Shown piece by piece: positions 1 to 9,536 of a stretch of 64,000 bases of DNA. A program made the position numbers and the translations under genes. The stretch is from Acetobacter malorum. Its GTDB lineage: Bacteria > Pseudomonadota > Alphaproteobacteria > Acetobacterales > Acetobacteraceae. The DNA lies in assembly GCF_002153605.1 (NCBI RefSeq), contig NZ_JOPG01000009.1:36952-100951 (forward strand), written 5' to 3'. How positions within the stretch are numbered: the first letter of the stretch is position 1; each line of letters opens with the position of its first letter. The notes beneath the pieces were generated by a model. It was given only the letters and a program-made list of their open reading frames with translations. It was not told the DNA's origin and did no database searches.

Positions 1-616
1 GGATAATGGCTTCCAGACGCCAGCTATCAAGGAACTCGTCAGCATCTTCCTTGATGTGCAGGGTAATATCAGTCCCGGCTTTCTCGCGCGTGGCGGGTTC
101 CAGCGTGTAGGAGCCCTTGCCGTCAGACGTCCAGCGCCAGGCTTCACCCGAGCCAGCGCGGCGGGAGACGACATCCACCTTATCGGCAACCATGAACGCG
201 GCATAAAAGCCCACGCCAAACTGGCCGATCAGGTTCGGGCGGTCTTCCGGTTTTGCATCTTCAAGCTTCTGGCCAAAGGCACGGGTGCCGGACTTGGCAA
301 TGGTGCCCAGATTGGACACCAGCTCTTCCTTGCTCATGCCAGCGCCATCATCGCTGATGGTCAGCAGGCGGGCATCTTTTTCCGGGTTGATGCGGATCTT
401 GGCATCTTCCGGCAGGGCGCGTGCGCCATCGGTCAGCGCCTCAAAGCGACGGCGGTCCGTGGCGTCGGCCGCGTTGGCTACCAGCTCGCGCAGAAAAATT
501 TCCCGCTCGGAGTAGAGCGAATGCACCACAAGATCGAGCAGCCGCCCGACTTCCGCGCTAAATTCCCGTGTTTCGCTGCCCTGTGCGGGCGTGGCGCCCG
601 TGGCTGTTTCAGTCAT
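1..616 (-). CDS. htpG: Molecular chaperone HtpG (Hsp90), N-terminal part
   Basis: The N-terminal ~205 residues of bacterial Hsp90 are present; the gene runs off the left edge. Visible ATPase-domain motifs include [14 protein letters not shown] (helix with the catalytic Glu and the Asn that coordinates Mg-ATP), the nucleotide-binding stretch ISDDGAGM, and [16 protein letters not shown] (the ATP-lid glycine motif). The protein acts as a cytosolic ATP-dependent folding chaperone. The start at 616 was chosen because GGGGA lies about 6 nt upstream; an in-frame ATG at 634 is possible. A long open frame on the opposite strand is a shadow of this gene. Confidence 0.95.
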   Translation of the reverse strand, partial: MTETATGATPAQGSETREFSAEVGRLLDLVVHSLYSEREIFLRELVANAADATDRRRFEALTDGARALPEDAKIRINPEKDARLLTISDDGAGMSKEELVSNLGTIAKSGTRAFGQKLEDAKPEDRPNLIGQFGVGFYAAFMVADKVDVVSRRAGSGEAWRWTSDGKGSYTLEPATREKAGTDITLHIKEDADEFLDSWRLEAII

Positions 617-754
617 CTCATTCCCCGCATTCATGCGTGACACTGCATCATGAGCGCAGCAGCCTTTGCCCTCAGGCCAAACGCTGCCACCTCCTGCATC
701 ATTTAAGACATGAGATGAACGGGAGAATTTTTCAATATCTCCCGGAGCAGAACA

Positions 755-1114
755 TTATCGGTTTTGCAGCGTTTCCGCTTTGCACTGGCCAGTGCGGAAG
801 AAGGACCATTCCTCACAACTGGTGCCGTCCGGCATGTGGCAGACGCCATATTGTCCGCCAGAGGATCCGGTGCGGATTTCCAGTTTGCCGCCTGCGTTTA
901 CACAGTGGACAGAGGCAGGGTTGGCCATGCCAATCAGCTTGCTCCGCTGCGGGGAGCTTGCGGAGGGCGTCTCTGTGGTGGCTGCTGGCGTGCTGCCTGG
1001 GGGAGTAAGGCCGTGGGGAAGTGCTGTGCTGGCCGGAGCAGGCTGGCATGCGGCCAGACCCAGCAGGGCAAGACTCAGGGCTGCCATGCCAGAGGATTTT
1101 TTATGAAAAGGCAT
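755..1114 (-). CDS. DUF333-type small lipoprotein
   Basis: About 119 residues. The N-terminus is a lipoprotein signal (MPFHKKSSG, hydrophobic ALSLALLGL, lipobox LAAC), so it should be lipidated and anchored in the envelope. A Pro/Thr/Ser-rich linker is followed by a C-terminal DUF333-like domain (IGMANPASVHCVNAGG, then GQYGVCHMPDGTSCEEW), with several Cys probably paired in the periplasm. The family is small, and its 'putative hemolysin' label is not supported by biochemistry. An upstream in-frame ATG at 1141 would only lengthen the signal peptide. It converges on nothing and is transcribed toward htpG. Confidence 0.75.
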   Translation of the reverse strand: MPFHKKSSGMAALSLALLGLAACQPAPASTALPHGLTPPGSTPAATTETPSASSPQRSKLIGMANPASVHCVNAGGKLEIRTGSSGGQYGVCHMPDGTSCEEWSFFRTGQCKAETLQNR

Positions 1115-1339
1115 GTGCGGTGTGAACAATGATCCGGTCATAGGCCTGTCGTCTCCTGCAAGAGAATGTTGGGTCACGCCATGCACGATGAGCAGGCGAG
1201 AGGGATGCAAACACCCCAGTCTTTCTGGTCGCCAAAAGTCACCAGAAGGACCCGTTTGTGAGGTTGGGGTATCATTGGGCAAAGGTACACTCGAGGCAAT
1301 ATGATACATTGCCCGTCAAACCCAGAAGGGAAGGATACG

Positions 1340-2224
1340 ATGATGACGGGATGGACACGATTACGGGCCACCGGGGAACGCCTCTTCAGGCGACTGTTCG
1401 GTCTTAAGGCGCGTGATACCCGTCAGCCGCTGGCCGTGTTTACGATGGTCTATAATGAAGATCGCATGTTGCCGTTGTGGGCGAATTATTATCGCAGGCA
1501 GGCCGGAGCCGGAAATCTTTTTGTGCTGGATCACGGAAGCGACAGCCTGCCGGATTTGCCGGGATGTCAGATTGTTCCCATCCCACGGGAAGAACTGGAC
1601 GAAGTTGATCGCTGTGCGCAGATTGAAGCGTTCCAGAAGAAACTTCTGGAATCGTATCACTACGTTCTGTTCACCGATTGTGATGAATTTCTGGTTGCTG
1701 ACCCTGCGCGCTACCGGTCGCTGGGTGACTATGTTGCCCGCGCTCAGCATACCGCCATCCGGTGTGTAGGGGTGGATGTCATCGATTACGCGCTCGACCT
1801 GCCGCCTGTGCAATGGGACAAACCGGTGCTGGCTCAGCGCCCTTACGGAGCGGTGCGGTCCTGGTCCTGTAAGACATTGCTTGCCTCTGTGCCGCTGACG
1901 TGGACGGCAGGGTTCCATGAGTGCGAAGAACCCGCCACGCTGGACACAGCGTTATGGATGTTCCACCTGAAATATGCTGATCAGACTCACCTTCTCCAGC
2001 GCCTCGGTGTCACGCGGTCTTTGCAATGGAGTGCCCGCGCCCGCACTTTGAAGCATGGGGTGTCTCATCGGGTGCCTGACCGGAGTATGATCAATTTTCT
2101 AAGAAAATTTCAGGCAACACGTTCAGAAACTTCTCTGGCCGACCTTGATCTGGCCAGCCTTGTGGAGGCCGGTGGGGAAAGTGACCTGCACAGAATCCCG
2201 GATCGCTTTCTGAAGGCGTTTTAA
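1340..2224 (+). CDS. Glycosyltransferase family 2-like protein
   Basis: About 294 residues. AVFTMVYNEDRMLPLWANYY near residue 32 is the start of a GT-A fold of the Glyco_tranf_2_4 type. VLFTDCDEFLV near residue 105 provides the DxD-like metal/sugar-nucleotide motif. The fold suggests transfer of a sugar from a nucleotide donor, probably onto a surface glycan; the substrate cannot be read from sequence. Start: GAAGG precedes the tandem ATGATG at 1340/1343; an upstream ATG at 1301 lacks a good ribosome site. It is a single gene, with the next gene convergent. Confidence 0.8.
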   Translation: MMTGWTRLRATGERLFRRLFGLKARDTRQPLAVFTMVYNEDRMLPLWANYYRRQAGAGNLFVLDHGSDSLPDLPGCQIVPIPREELDEVDRCAQIEAFQKKLLESYHYVLFTDCDEFLVADPARYRSLGDYVARAQHTAIRCVGVDVIDYALDLPPVQWDKPVLAQRPYGAVRSWSCKTLLASVPLTWTAGFHECEEPATLDTALWMFHLKYADQTHLLQRLGVTRSLQWSARARTLKHGVSHRVPDRSMINFLRKFQATRSETSLADLDLASLVEAGGESDLHRIPDRFLKAF

Positions 2225-2252
2225 ACACCGCCTGTCTGGAAAGGATTAGGGA

Positions 2253-3176
2253 TTACGGGGCGCCCCGCGTGCGTAGTGTTGCTATCATCCCCTCTGTGAG
2301 CCGAGAAATGGTCTGTTTAAGGATGGAAAAATCACCGTTTTTTTCGCGTGTTTTTTCATCCATGTACAGGCTGCGACGCATTTCGATCTGAAGGGCATGT
2401 AGTCCTTCACGCGGGCGGCCATAATGCTGCGTAATATAACCCCCTGCATAGGGCGTATTGCGGGACGTTTTAAAACCCAGATCCTGCAAAATCACTTCCG
2501 CTGTGTTAGCCAGAGCAGAGGCGCAACTTGCGCCATGGACGTCACCCAGAACAAAATCCGGATTTCCGGCCTCTGGCGCGTCCGGCATGGAGTGCAGATC
2601 CAGCAGCAGGGCCGTGCCATGTTGCGCGTGGGTCTCGCGCAGGGCGGCTGCCAGAGCGGCATGATACGGCATCCAGTAATCCCGGATTCGGAGCGCCGCC
2701 TCCATAAACGGCATGCGCGTCCGATAAATCTGCCGGTTATCCGCGACAATGCGCGGGACTGACCCCAGACCGGCAAGCCCCCGATGCGTGGCGCGTACAA
2801 AGGCGGGAATCGGTGTGTTGAACATGCGCGGGTCCAGATCCCATGCCGCCCGATTTACGTCACAGAAGACGCGCGGGAAAGTCGCGTGGACCAGCATCGG
2901 CCCCAGCGTGTGCGCCTCAGCGGCCAGTTCTTCCACATAGCTGTCTTCCCCACTGCGCAGAATGGCAAGAGGCTGGCGACTCTCCTGCACAAAGGCCTCC
3001 GGGTAAAAGCGCCCGGAATGGGGGGAGGCCAGCACGACGGGGGTTAAAGGCTGGCCCGACACCCGCACGGGGGAGGGCGCCTGCACGCGGTCTGCTCCCT
3101 CTGGAACGCTGGCTGGCACGCCCGGCAAAACACGGGCCAGACCCCGGTGAATCAGGCTATGCGTAATATTTTTCAT
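2253..3176 (-). CDS. N-formylglutamate amidohydrolase family protein
   Basis: About 307 residues. LASPHSGRFYPEAF (metal-binding His), EDSYVEELAAEA, LDLHSMPD and the C-terminal GGYITQHYGRP...ALQIEMRRSLYMDE are hallmarks of the FGase family (PF05013), zinc hydrolases that release formate from N-formylglutamate in histidine breakdown. No hut genes lie nearby, so it may have another role. A GTG start at 3200 is also possible. The N-terminal ~35 residues are not conserved-looking. Confidence 0.85.
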   Translation of the reverse strand: MKNITHSLIHRGLARVLPGVPASVPEGADRVQAPSPVRVSGQPLTPVVLASPHSGRFYPEAFVQESRQPLAILRSGEDSYVEELAAEAHTLGPMLVHATFPRVFCDVNRAAWDLDPRMFNTPIPAFVRATHRGLAGLGSVPRIVADNRQIYRTRMPFMEAALRIRDYWMPYHAALAAALRETHAQHGTALLLDLHSMPDAPEAGNPDFVLGDVHGASCASALANTAEVILQDLGFKTSRNTPYAGGYITQHYGRPREGLHALQIEMRRSLYMDEKTREKNGDFSILKQTISRLTEGMIATLRTRGAP

Positions 3177-3242
3177 CGGACCATCATTGAGGGCTTGCAC
3201 TTTGAACGCAAGCGCGATAGAACGCGGCCCACGGTCAAAGAT

Positions 3243-3317
3243 GGGCGCATAGCTCAGCGGTAGAGCACTACCTTGACATGGTAGGGGTCACAGGTTCAAT
3301 CCCTGTTGCGCCCACCA
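3243..3317 (+). tRNA. tRNA-Val(GAC)
   Basis: A 7-bp acceptor stem (GGGCGCA with TGCGCCC), an anticodon stem CTACC/GGTAG around loop TTGACAT (anticodon GAC, valine), a T-arm with GGTTCAATCC, and encoded CCA at 3315-3317. Confidence 0.95.
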
Positions 3318-3450
3318 TCTTTGACCGGTGATTTTCCATTACATTTGGCGAATTTTCTGAAGAAATTTTCAGGAAGAGAAGCACGCGTGTGTGGCTCATC
3401 GGCAGAATTGCATCTGGACTGGTTAAAAGCTGGGGACGCATTCCAGCGCG

Positions 3451-3918
3451 TTAGTCCGTTAGATTTTCCTGCTTCTTTTCACGTTCTGCTGTGACACTCA
3501 GTCTCTGATAAATGCCAAGAGCGAGCACAATGCCGGTAGCGACAAGCAGCAGGGATGCCGGGTAGAGAATGGTGACCGGATTTTCCTTGTTGGTTTCAAA
3601 AATTCCCACCAGCCCTTCCACAAAAACCGCAATAATGATGGAAGTGATGAATTTTGTCAGACTGGTGCGGGCTTCCCCCAGCGTCTGTTTGCCGCGAGAG
3701 AGAATAACTTCTTCTTCCATGAAATATTTGGCAACGTCAAAGACGGCCATGGAAATCACGACATAGCTAATGGCATGCACCACTGCCTTCTGGCCGTCCT
3801 GCCAGGAGTGCAGAAGGGTTTGTACCAGTCCTGACATACCAAAGGCAGCCAGAAGCACTGCCAGAACCATCAGCATGATACTGCCAATTGCAAATGTGAT
3901 GCGGGATAAATGGTGCAT
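3451..3918 (-). CDS. Four-helix membrane protein, unknown function
   Basis: About 155 residues with four predicted membrane segments: IGSIMLMVLAVLLAAFGMSG, a weaker AISYVVISMAVFDVAKYF, FITSIIIAVFVEGLVGIF, and SLLLVATGIVLALGIY. The acidic segment FMEEEVILSR lies between segments 2 and 3. I do not recognise a named family. The start at 3918 is fixed by a strong AGAGGAGAAG ribosome site; longer in-frame starts lack one. The tail is charged (EREKKQ) and probably cytosolic. Confidence 0.75.
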   Translation of the reverse strand: MHHLSRITFAIGSIMLMVLAVLLAAFGMSGLVQTLLHSWQDGQKAVVHAISYVVISMAVFDVAKYFMEEEVILSRGKQTLGEARTSLTKFITSIIIAVFVEGLVGIFETNKENPVTILYPASLLLVATGIVLALGIYQRLSVTAEREKKQENLTD

Positions 3919-4102
3919 CTGAAACTTCTCCTCTCTCAGACTGCGTCCAGTCCACGCATGTTCGCATAGAGACGTCTGGAGAGGTCTTTCGTTCCCCACA
4001 TGGGGGAGTAGCGGACAGATAAAGCTGTCGTCACGCAGGGTATGCTGCGGGAGTTTGGAAATTCTTTAAACCTGACTGCCCAACTCTACCGCACCCGGTG
4101 CG

Positions 4103-4306
4103 TTAGCCTCCGGTATGGCTGGCCAGAGCAAGAGTCGGGGAGGCAGAGCAGTTCTTGCTCTTCTGCGCGTCCCGACGTGCCTGAAGGGGTGTGTAATCCG
4201 GTTGTTCCCAGATGTAGAGCAAGGTTTTACGGAGTGTTTCATGCACGGCTTCACGCCATTTTTCATTGGAGGGCGTTGTGCCGACGGGAGTCAGAGAGCG
4301 TTTCAT
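4103..4306 (-). CDS. Possible small hypothetical protein
   Basis: 67 codons beginning MKRSLTPVGTTPSNEKWREA, with amphipathic HETLRKTLLYIWEQPDY. No recognised family and a weak ribosome site. The 3300-4490 stretch otherwise has few genes, so this could be a genuine small protein or chance. Confidence 0.3.
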   Translation of the reverse strand: MKRSLTPVGTTPSNEKWREAVHETLRKTLLYIWEQPDYTPLQARRDAQKSKNCSASPTLALASHTGG

Positions 4307-4487
4307 AGCAAATGTCTTCTGCCGTTTGTGAGCGGAACTGACGGCGTTCTAGCACCCTTCAACCGGACAAGATGTGACGTTTCCATGAAATGTAGGGAAA
4401 ACGTTTTGTGACTATTTGGAGAATGGCCGTCATACTGGAGCCATTATTGTTAATTATTTTGTGATATCACAGTATTGGGAGGCTATC

Positions 4488-4601
4488 ATGACAGCATTTT
4501 GGGCGTACTGGCTGGCTTTGAAAGCTATTGTCCGCAAAATGCGCGCGTCAGCCCGGGCACGGGTGGCGCAGCGGCGTGGGGCTCGTCGCGCCTGTTCATA
4601 G
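4488..4601 (+). CDS. Possible 37-residue basic membrane-associated peptide
   Basis: MTAFWAYWLALKAIVRKM followed by an Arg/Ala-rich tail. A good ribosome site (GGGAGG) ends 6 nt before the ATG, and the terminator hairpin at 4631-4668 follows directly. An aromatic hydrophobic N-terminus with a basic tail suggests membrane association. No family recognised. Confidence 0.4.
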   Translation: MTAFWAYWLALKAIVRKMRASARARVAQRRGARRACS

Positions 4602-4630
4602 GGAGCCGCTCGTTTATTGTGCTGCATACA

Positions 4631-4668
4631 AAAAAAGCCCTGCCTCCAAAAGAGGACAGGGCTTTTTT
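4631..4668. terminator. Bidirectional intrinsic terminator
   Basis: AAAAAAGCCCTG pairs with CAGGGCTTTTTT, with CCTC/GAGG extending the stem inward. A-tract and T-tract on either side allow termination from both strands, serving the small + strand gene and the repeat protein on the - strand. Confidence 0.85.
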
Positions 4669-4705
4669 GTAAAGCGCAGGGGCCAAAACCCCTGACACCA
4701 AGCGC

Positions 4706-5287
4706 TTATTTGCTGTCGCCAGAGAAGGTGTTGCTGATATCTTTGCCAGCCTTGTCACCCCAGTTGCCAATGGCTTTACCGGTCCGCTTGCCCCAGTTTT
4801 TGGTGGATTTAGCGGCGTCAGAAGTGCCTTCTTTTGTCTTGTCCCAGACCTTTTCGGTTCCGTTCTTGGTTTTATCCCAGGCGTTGTTGGTGCCCTCTTT
4901 GGTCTTATCCCACGCCTTTTCGGACCCGTTTTTGGTTTTATCCCAAGCGTTGTTGGTGCCCTCTTTGGTCTTGTCCCAAGCTTTTTCGGACCCGTTCTTG
5001 GTTTTATCCCAGGCGTTATTGGTGCCTTCTTTTGTCTTGTCCCAGGTTTTTTCGGTTCCGTTCTTGGTTTTATCCCAGGCGTTATTGGTGCCCTCTTTGG
5101 TCTTGTTCCAGGCTTTTTCGGATCCGTTCTTGGTTTTATCCCACGCCGTATCTGTGGCCTGACGCGTGTTGTTCCACGCGCGATTCACCGGGTCCTGATC
5201 TTCAGCATGAGCTGCGGGCAGGCTGAGCGTGAAGGCAGCAGCCCCCAGCATTGTGGTCAGGGCGATCCGGAATGTCGCAAACGTCAT
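4706..5287 (-). CDS. Secreted protein of tandem 11-residue repeats (LEA-like)
   Basis: 193 residues: signal peptide (FRIALTTMLGAAAFTLSLPAAHA, cleavage after AHA), then about ten 11-residue units alternating between AWDKTKNGSEK and AWDKTKEGTNN, then a C-terminal ISNTFSGDSK. The Trp-Asp-Lys-Thr-Lys core with 11-residue period suggests an amphipathic helix like LEA group 3 or apolipoprotein repeats, implying periplasmic stress or membrane-surface binding. That function is inference. The start at 5287 is preceded by GGAGG 10 nt upstream; an ATG at 5302 is alternative. Confidence 0.8.
   Translation of the reverse strand: MTFATFRIALTTMLGAAAFTLSLPAAHAEDQDPVNRAWNNTRQATDTAWDKTKNGSEKAWNKTKEGTNNAWDKTKNGTEKTWDKTKEGTNNAWDKTKNGSEKAWDKTKEGTNNAWDKTKNGSEKAWDKTKEGTNNAWDKTKNGTEKVWDKTKEGTSDAAKSTKNWGKRTGKAIGNWGDKAGKDISNTFSGDSK
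4825..5150. repeat. 66-bp tandem repeat inside coding sequence
   Basis: Near-identical 66-bp units (two 11-codon repeats each) recur about five times. They encode the repeat protein on the - strand and could change copy number by slippage or recombination. Confidence 0.85.
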
Positions 5288-5431
5288 TAAAATGGCCTCC
5301 ATACGTCTTTTGCTACGTTACAAATGTCTTGCCGTGGCTTTATGGCAAATGTGAGATCGGCCCGTGCCGGGGGCATGGCGCGACCTCATTGTCTGTTCCG
5401 GGGCCATAACGCATTGAAGCGTTAGAAGGTT

Positions 5432-5899
5432 TCAAGTGCGTGGCAGGCAATCCAGAGCTGCTTGCAGAATATAGGCGGCGGCCAGTTGATCCACGACTTC
5501 ATTGCGTTTGCTGCGGGAAAGGTCGGCTTCCTGAATCAGCATGCGATTAACGGCGGAGGAGGAAAGCCGTTCATCCCACAGGCAGACGGGCAGGCCGGTC
5601 TGGTCGGAGAGGGCAGAGGCCCAGTCCTTGCTGGCCTGTGCCGCTGGGCCAAAGGAGCCGTCCAGTGAGAGGGGGATGCCCACCACCATTCCGCCAATGC
5701 CGTGCTTTGCCGCCAGCGCACGGATATGCTCCGCCATGGCCCCCAGCTTGCCGCGTTTGACGGTCTCCAGCGGGGTCGCCACCATGCGTGAGACATCGGA
5801 CAGCGCCAGCCCCACCTGTTTGCGGCCGGGGTCAATGCCCAGCAGGCGCGCTTCACGGGCCAGAGTGGCGGCGAGGTCGGTAAGGTTGAACAGAGCCAT
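5432..5899 (-). CDS. ruvX: RuvX/YqgF Holliday-junction resolvase-like nuclease
   Basis: 155 residues of the YqgF RNase H-fold family. LLGIDPGRKQVGLALSD gives the first catalytic Asp, VVGIPLSLDG the middle strand, LWDERLSS the Glu, and RNEVVDQLAAAYILQ the last Asp. The family acts in pre-16S rRNA end maturation and is proposed to resolve branched DNA. Start at MALFNL (5899); an in-frame ATG at 5953 exists without a better ribosome site. Divergent from gatC by 75 bp. Confidence 0.93.
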   Translation of the reverse strand: MALFNLTDLAATLAREARLLGIDPGRKQVGLALSDVSRMVATPLETVKRGKLGAMAEHIRALAAKHGIGGMVVGIPLSLDGSFGPAAQASKDWASALSDQTGLPVCLWDERLSSSAVNRMLIQEADLSRSKRNEVVDQLAAAYILQAALDCLPRT

Positions 5900-5974
5900 G
5901 TCTGCACGGTATGTTGCCTTGCGCCCGATTATGCTAGGGCTTTTTTCCTCCATAGCTGAAGAGAGTCTGCTTTC

Positions 5975-6262
5975 ATGTCGCTCGACCTCGCGACCACCCG
6001 ACGTATTGCAAAACTGGCCCGCATCGGCCTTGAAGATGCGGAGCTTGAAACCGTCCGCCAGAAGCTGGATGGCATCCTGGGCTGGGTTGATCAGCTCTCT
6101 GAGGTGGATGTTGAGGGCGTGCCCCCCATGGTGGGCACCGAGACAGAGGCCCTGCGCCAGCGTGACGATGTGGTGACGGACGGCAACTGCCGGGACGCCA
6201 TCCTCTCCTGCGCGCCGGAAAAATCCGGCCCCTTCTATACAGTACCCAAGGTTGTTGAATAA
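5975..6262 (+). CDS. gatC: Asp/Glu-tRNA amidotransferase subunit C
   Basis: 95 residues. The N-terminal helical [16 protein letters not shown] and C-terminal [22 protein letters not shown] are typical of GatC, which clamps GatA to GatB. The stop overlaps the gatA start (TAATG), so the genes are translationally coupled. Confidence 0.95.
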   Translation: MSLDLATTRRIAKLARIGLEDAELETVRQKLDGILGWVDQLSEVDVEGVPPMVGTETEALRQRDDVVTDGNCRDAILSCAPEKSGPFYTVPKVVE

Positions 6263-7746
6263 TGCTGACCGGACTGACGCTCACCGAAGCGCGTGCTGGG
6301 CTTGAAGCCCGTAAATTTTCTGCCCGTGAGCTTGCTCAGGCGCATCTGGACGCCATTGGCCGCCTGAATACGCAGCTGAACGCCTATATTACGGTTCTGC
6401 CCGAGCAGGATGTGCTGGCCGCTGCTGATGCCGCCGATGCCCGCTATACCAAGGGTGAAGCCCGCCTGATGGACGGTCTGCCGGTTGGCGTGAAGGATCT
6501 GTTCTGCACAAAGGGTGTAAAAACCACCGCGGCGAGCAAAATGCTGGCCAATTTTGTGCCGCCTTATGAAAGCAGCGTAACGGCTCGCCTGCTGGACGCC
6601 GGTTCGGTCTTTCTGGGCAAAACCAACCTCGATGAATTTGCCATGGGGTCCGCCAACATCACCTCCGCGTTCGGCTCTGTGCTGAACCCGTGGAGACGTC
6701 AGGGTGATGATGCGGCTCTAGTGCCCGGTGGTTCTTCCGGTGGCTCTGCGGCTGCTGTGGCGGCTGGTCTGGCACTGGCCGCAACCGGCACGGATACGGG
6801 TGGGTCCATTCGTCAGCCTGCCGCATTCTGCGGGATCGTCGGGCTGAAGCCGACCTACGGCCGATGCAGCCGCTGGGGCACAATTGCCTTCGCAAGCTCT
6901 CTGGATCAGGCAGGCCCCATGACGCGCAGCGTGGCAGATGCCGGGCTGATGCTGGAAGCCATGGCTGGCTTTGATGAAAAAGACAGCACCAGCTCCAACC
7001 GCCCGGTGCCGGCATTTTCCAAGGCTGTTGGCAAGAGCGTGAAGGGACTACGGGTTGGTATTCCGGCAGAATATCGCGCGCCTGGCATGCCGGAAGAAAT
7101 TGCCAAAATGTGGGAGCAGGGCATTGCCTGGCTGCGTGAGGCCGGGTGTGAAGTGGTCGATGTCTCTTTGCCGCACACCAAATATGGTCTGGCGACTTAC
7201 TATATTATTGCTCCGGCAGAATGCTCCTCCAACCTCGCGCGGTACGACGGCATTCGCTTTGGTGAGCGTAAGGATGCGGCCACGCTGGATGGTGTTTATG
7301 AACGCACTCGTGCGGAAGGCTTCGGCCCGGAAGTACGTAACCGTATCCTGATGGGCACCTATGTGCTGTCCGCCGGGTATTACGATGCCTATTACCTGAA
7401 AGCCCAGAAAGTCCGCACGCTCATCAAGCGTGACTTTGTGCAGGCGTTTGAACAGGTCGATGTGCTGCTGACCCCCACCGCACCGAGTGCCGCCTTTGCG
7501 CAGGGTGAGAATATGGATGACCCCGTGCAGATGTATCTGAACGACATCTTCACCGTGCCTGCCAGCATGGCCGGGGTTCCGGCTTTGTCCGTGCCGGTGG
7601 GGCTGGATTCCAAAGGTCTGCCGCTTGGATTGCAGATTATTGGCCGACATTTTGATGAAGAAACCGTGCTGTCCGTTGGCGGCGCGCTGGAAGCGGCTGC
7701 GGGCTTTGCCCACAAGCCCACCCTGCATGCGGAGGCAGGCGTATGA
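6262..7746 (+). CDS. gatA: Asp/Glu-tRNA amidotransferase subunit A
   Basis: 494 residues, an amidase-signature enzyme that releases ammonia from glutamine for transamidation of mischarged Glu-tRNAGln/Asp-tRNAAsn. The Ser-cisSer-Lys triad is visible: K78 in GVKDLF, S158 in [11 protein letters not shown]182 in TDTGGSIR. It lies between gatC and gatB with overlapping ends. Full length. Confidence 0.97.
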   Translation: MLTGLTLTEARAGLEARKFSARELAQAHLDAIGRLNTQLNAYITVLPEQDVLAAADAADARYTKGEARLMDGLPVGVKDLFCTKGVKTTAASKMLANFVPPYESSVTARLLDAGSVFLGKTNLDEFAMGSANITSAFGSVLNPWRRQGDDAALVPGGSSGGSAAAVAAGLALAATGTDTGGSIRQPAAFCGIVGLKPTYGRCSRWGTIAFASSLDQAGPMTRSVADAGLMLEAMAGFDEKDSTSSNRPVPAFSKAVGKSVKGLRVGIPAEYRAPGMPEEIAKMWEQGIAWLREAGCEVVDVSLPHTKYGLATYYIIAPAECSSNLARYDGIRFGERKDAATLDGVYERTRAEGFGPEVRNRILMGTYVLSAGYYDAYYLKAQKVRTLIKRDFVQAFEQVDVLLTPTAPSAAFAQGENMDDPVQMYLNDIFTVPASMAGVPALSVPVGLDSKGLPLGLQIIGRHFDEETVLSVGGALEAAAGFAHKPTLHAEAGV

Positions 7747-9197
7747 GCTACGTGATTGAAGGCAAAACCGGCAGTTGGGAAATTGTGGTGGGGCTGGAAG
7801 TCCACGCCCAGATTGTCAGCAAATCCAAACTGTTCTCCGGGGCGTCTACCACATTCGGGGCTGAGCCAAACTCTCAGGTCAGTCTGGTTGATGCCGCATT
7901 CCCCGGCATGTTGCCGGTGATCAACAAAGAATGTGTGGCGCAGGCCGTGCGGACCGGGCTGGGGCTAAACGCCCGCATCTATCTGGAAAGCCGGTTTGAC
8001 CGGAAAAACTACTTCTATGCGGATCTTCCGCAGGGCTACCAGATCAGCCAGTTTGCCCACCCGATTGTGGGTGAAGGCACGATTGACATTGAGTTGTCCA
8101 ACGGTGAAATCCGGAAAATCGGCATTACGCGGCTGCATATGGAGCAGGATGCGGGCAAGCTGATTCACGATCAGGATCCCACCAAGTCCATGGTGGACCT
8201 CAACCGGTCTGGCGTGGCGCTGATGGAAATTGTGAGCGAGCCGGACATCCGGGAACCGGAAGAAGCCGGGGCCTATCTGCGCAAGCTGCGCCAGATCCTG
8301 CGCTATCTGGGCACCTGTGACGGCAACATGGAAGAAGGCTCCATGCGTGCGGACGTGAACGTGTCCGTTCGTAAAGCTGGGGAGCCGTTCCGTACGCGCT
8401 GCGAGATCAAGAACGTTAACTCCATCCGGTTCGTCATGCAGGCGATTGAGGTGGAAGCCGCCCGTCAGGTTGAAATCTGGGAAAGCGGTGGCGAGGTTGA
8501 TCAGGAAACGCGCCTGTTTGACCCTGCCCGTGGTGAAACCCGTACCATGCGCTCCAAAGAGGACGCGCATGATTACCGCTACTTCCCGGACCCGGACCTG
8601 CTGCCGCTCGTTATTGAGCAGGCATGGGTGGACGAACTGAAGGCCGCTCTGCCGGAACTGCCGGACGCCAAGCGTGCCCGCTTCCAGTCTGAATATGGCA
8701 TTCCGTTCTATGATGCCGGCGTTCTGGTGGCCGAGCAGTCTGTGGCGGATTTCTATGAAACCGTGGCCAAAGGGCGTGACGGCAAGCTGGCTGTTTCCTG
8801 GGTAACGGGGGACCTGTTCGCGGCCCTGAACCGCACCGGCAAGACCATTGAAACCAGCCCTGTCAGCGCAGACGCACTGGGCAAGATGCTGGACCTGATT
8901 GCAGATGGCACCATCAACGGCAAGATTGCCAAAGAGGTGTTTGAAGACATGGTGGAAACGGGTGAAGGCCCGGAAGCCATTGTGGAGAAAAAAGGTCTGC
9001 GTCAGGTGACCGATACCGGTGTGATTGATGCCGCCATCGAGTCCGTCATGACCAAACATGCAGACAAAGTGGCCGAATATCGCTCCGGTAAGGACAAGCT
9101 GTTCGGATTCTTTGTCGGGCAGGTGATGAAGGAAACCAAGGGGAAAGCAAACCCCGCGCTGGTGAACGGAGCACTTAAGTCCAAACTGGACGCTTAA
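7743..9197 (+). CDS. gatB: Asp/Glu-tRNA amidotransferase subunit B
   Basis: 484 residues. [13 protein letters not shown] at the N-terminus, [15 protein letters not shown] and the glycine-rich kinase-like core, then the C-terminal helical tRNA-binding domain ending [13 protein letters not shown]. GatB phosphorylates the tRNA-bound acidic side chain and transamidates it with ammonia from GatA. Start overlaps gatA by ATGA. Confidence 0.97.
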   Translation: MSYVIEGKTGSWEIVVGLEVHAQIVSKSKLFSGASTTFGAEPNSQVSLVDAAFPGMLPVINKECVAQAVRTGLGLNARIYLESRFDRKNYFYADLPQGYQISQFAHPIVGEGTIDIELSNGEIRKIGITRLHMEQDAGKLIHDQDPTKSMVDLNRSGVALMEIVSEPDIREPEEAGAYLRKLRQILRYLGTCDGNMEEGSMRADVNVSVRKAGEPFRTRCEIKNVNSIRFVMQAIEVEAARQVEIWESGGEVDQETRLFDPARGETRTMRSKEDAHDYRYFPDPDLLPLVIEQAWVDELKAALPELPDAKRARFQSEYGIPFYDAGVLVAEQSVADFYETVAKGRDGKLAVSWVTGDLFAALNRTGKTIETSPVSADALGKMLDLIADGTINGKIAKEVFEDMVETGEGPEAIVEKKGLRQVTDTGVIDAAIESVMTKHADKVAEYRSGKDKLFGFFVGQVMKETKGKANPALVNGALKSKLDA

Positions 9198-9255
9198 GGC
9201 TCCCCGGTCTGGCGCATAAAATTTTGCAGAGCGTTAAAATAACCTGCAAATAAGT

Positions 9256-9296
9256 CTTTTAGGGGGTTTGACGGAACGCTCAGAACCCCCTAAAAG
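9256..9296 (+). terminator. Terminator-like stem-loop after gatB
   Basis: CTTTTAGGGGGTT (9256-9268) is perfectly complementary to AACCCCCTAAAAG (9284-9296) with a 15-nt loop. It lies between gatB and tRNA-Ser and probably ends the gat operon, though no long T-run follows. Confidence 0.6.
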
Positions 9297-9336
9297 CATC
9301 CCTGCAAACGTCGTGTAAACTTCATACTCTTCTTGC

Positions 9337-9428
9337 GGAGGGGTGGCCGAGAGGCTGAAGGCGACGGTTTGCTAAATCGTTATACGGGTTAAACTGTATC
9401 GTGGGTTCGAATCCCATCCCCTCCGCCA
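9337..9428 (+). tRNA. tRNA-Ser(GCT)
   Basis: Acceptor stem GGAGGGG/CCCCTCC, anticodon arm ACGGT-TTGCTAA-ATCGT (anticodon GCT), a long variable arm as expected for serine, T-arm GGTTCGAATCC, and encoded CCA. Its 3' 65 bp are repeated at the right prophage end, so the phage integrated here and its attP restored the tRNA. Confidence 0.95.
9364..9428. repeat. attL core (65 bp, within tRNA-Ser)
   Basis: Identical to 60860-60924. The identity runs from the anticodon arm through the CCA end; flanking bases differ on both sides. Confidence 0.92.
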
Positions 9429-9478
9429 CATAAATCCCTGATTTCTCTGGTTTATTTTCAAAATAATCTAACGGTTAT

Positions 9479-9530
9479 TGTGGGGTATCTCCCCACATGG
9501 AAAAGTCTTTCTGTGGGGGATTTTGTGGGG
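9479..9530. promoter_or_regulatory. Candidate integrase arm-binding sites, left
   Basis: TGTGGGG motifs at 9479, 9512 and 9524, and an inverted copy at 9490-9497. The pair TGTGGGGGATTTTGTGGGG (9512-9530, 12-bp spacing) recurs with one central change near attR at 60750-60770. They lie between attL and the integrase stop, where arm-type sites are expected. Confidence 0.55.
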
Positions 9531-9536
9531 AGGCGC

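Noticed and set aside
56..640. Open frame opposite htpG
   Set aside because: Shadow of the htpG ATPase domain.
1361..1918. 185-codon frame opposite the glycosyltransferase
   Set aside because: Antisense to a recognisable enzyme and lacks a ribosome site.
4816..5160. CRISPR array or intergenic satellite
   Set aside because: The repeats are contiguous without spacers and lie in frame in a signal-peptide protein.
7965..9059. Long open frame opposite gatB
   Set aside because: A shadow of the conserved gatB gene; no protein features.
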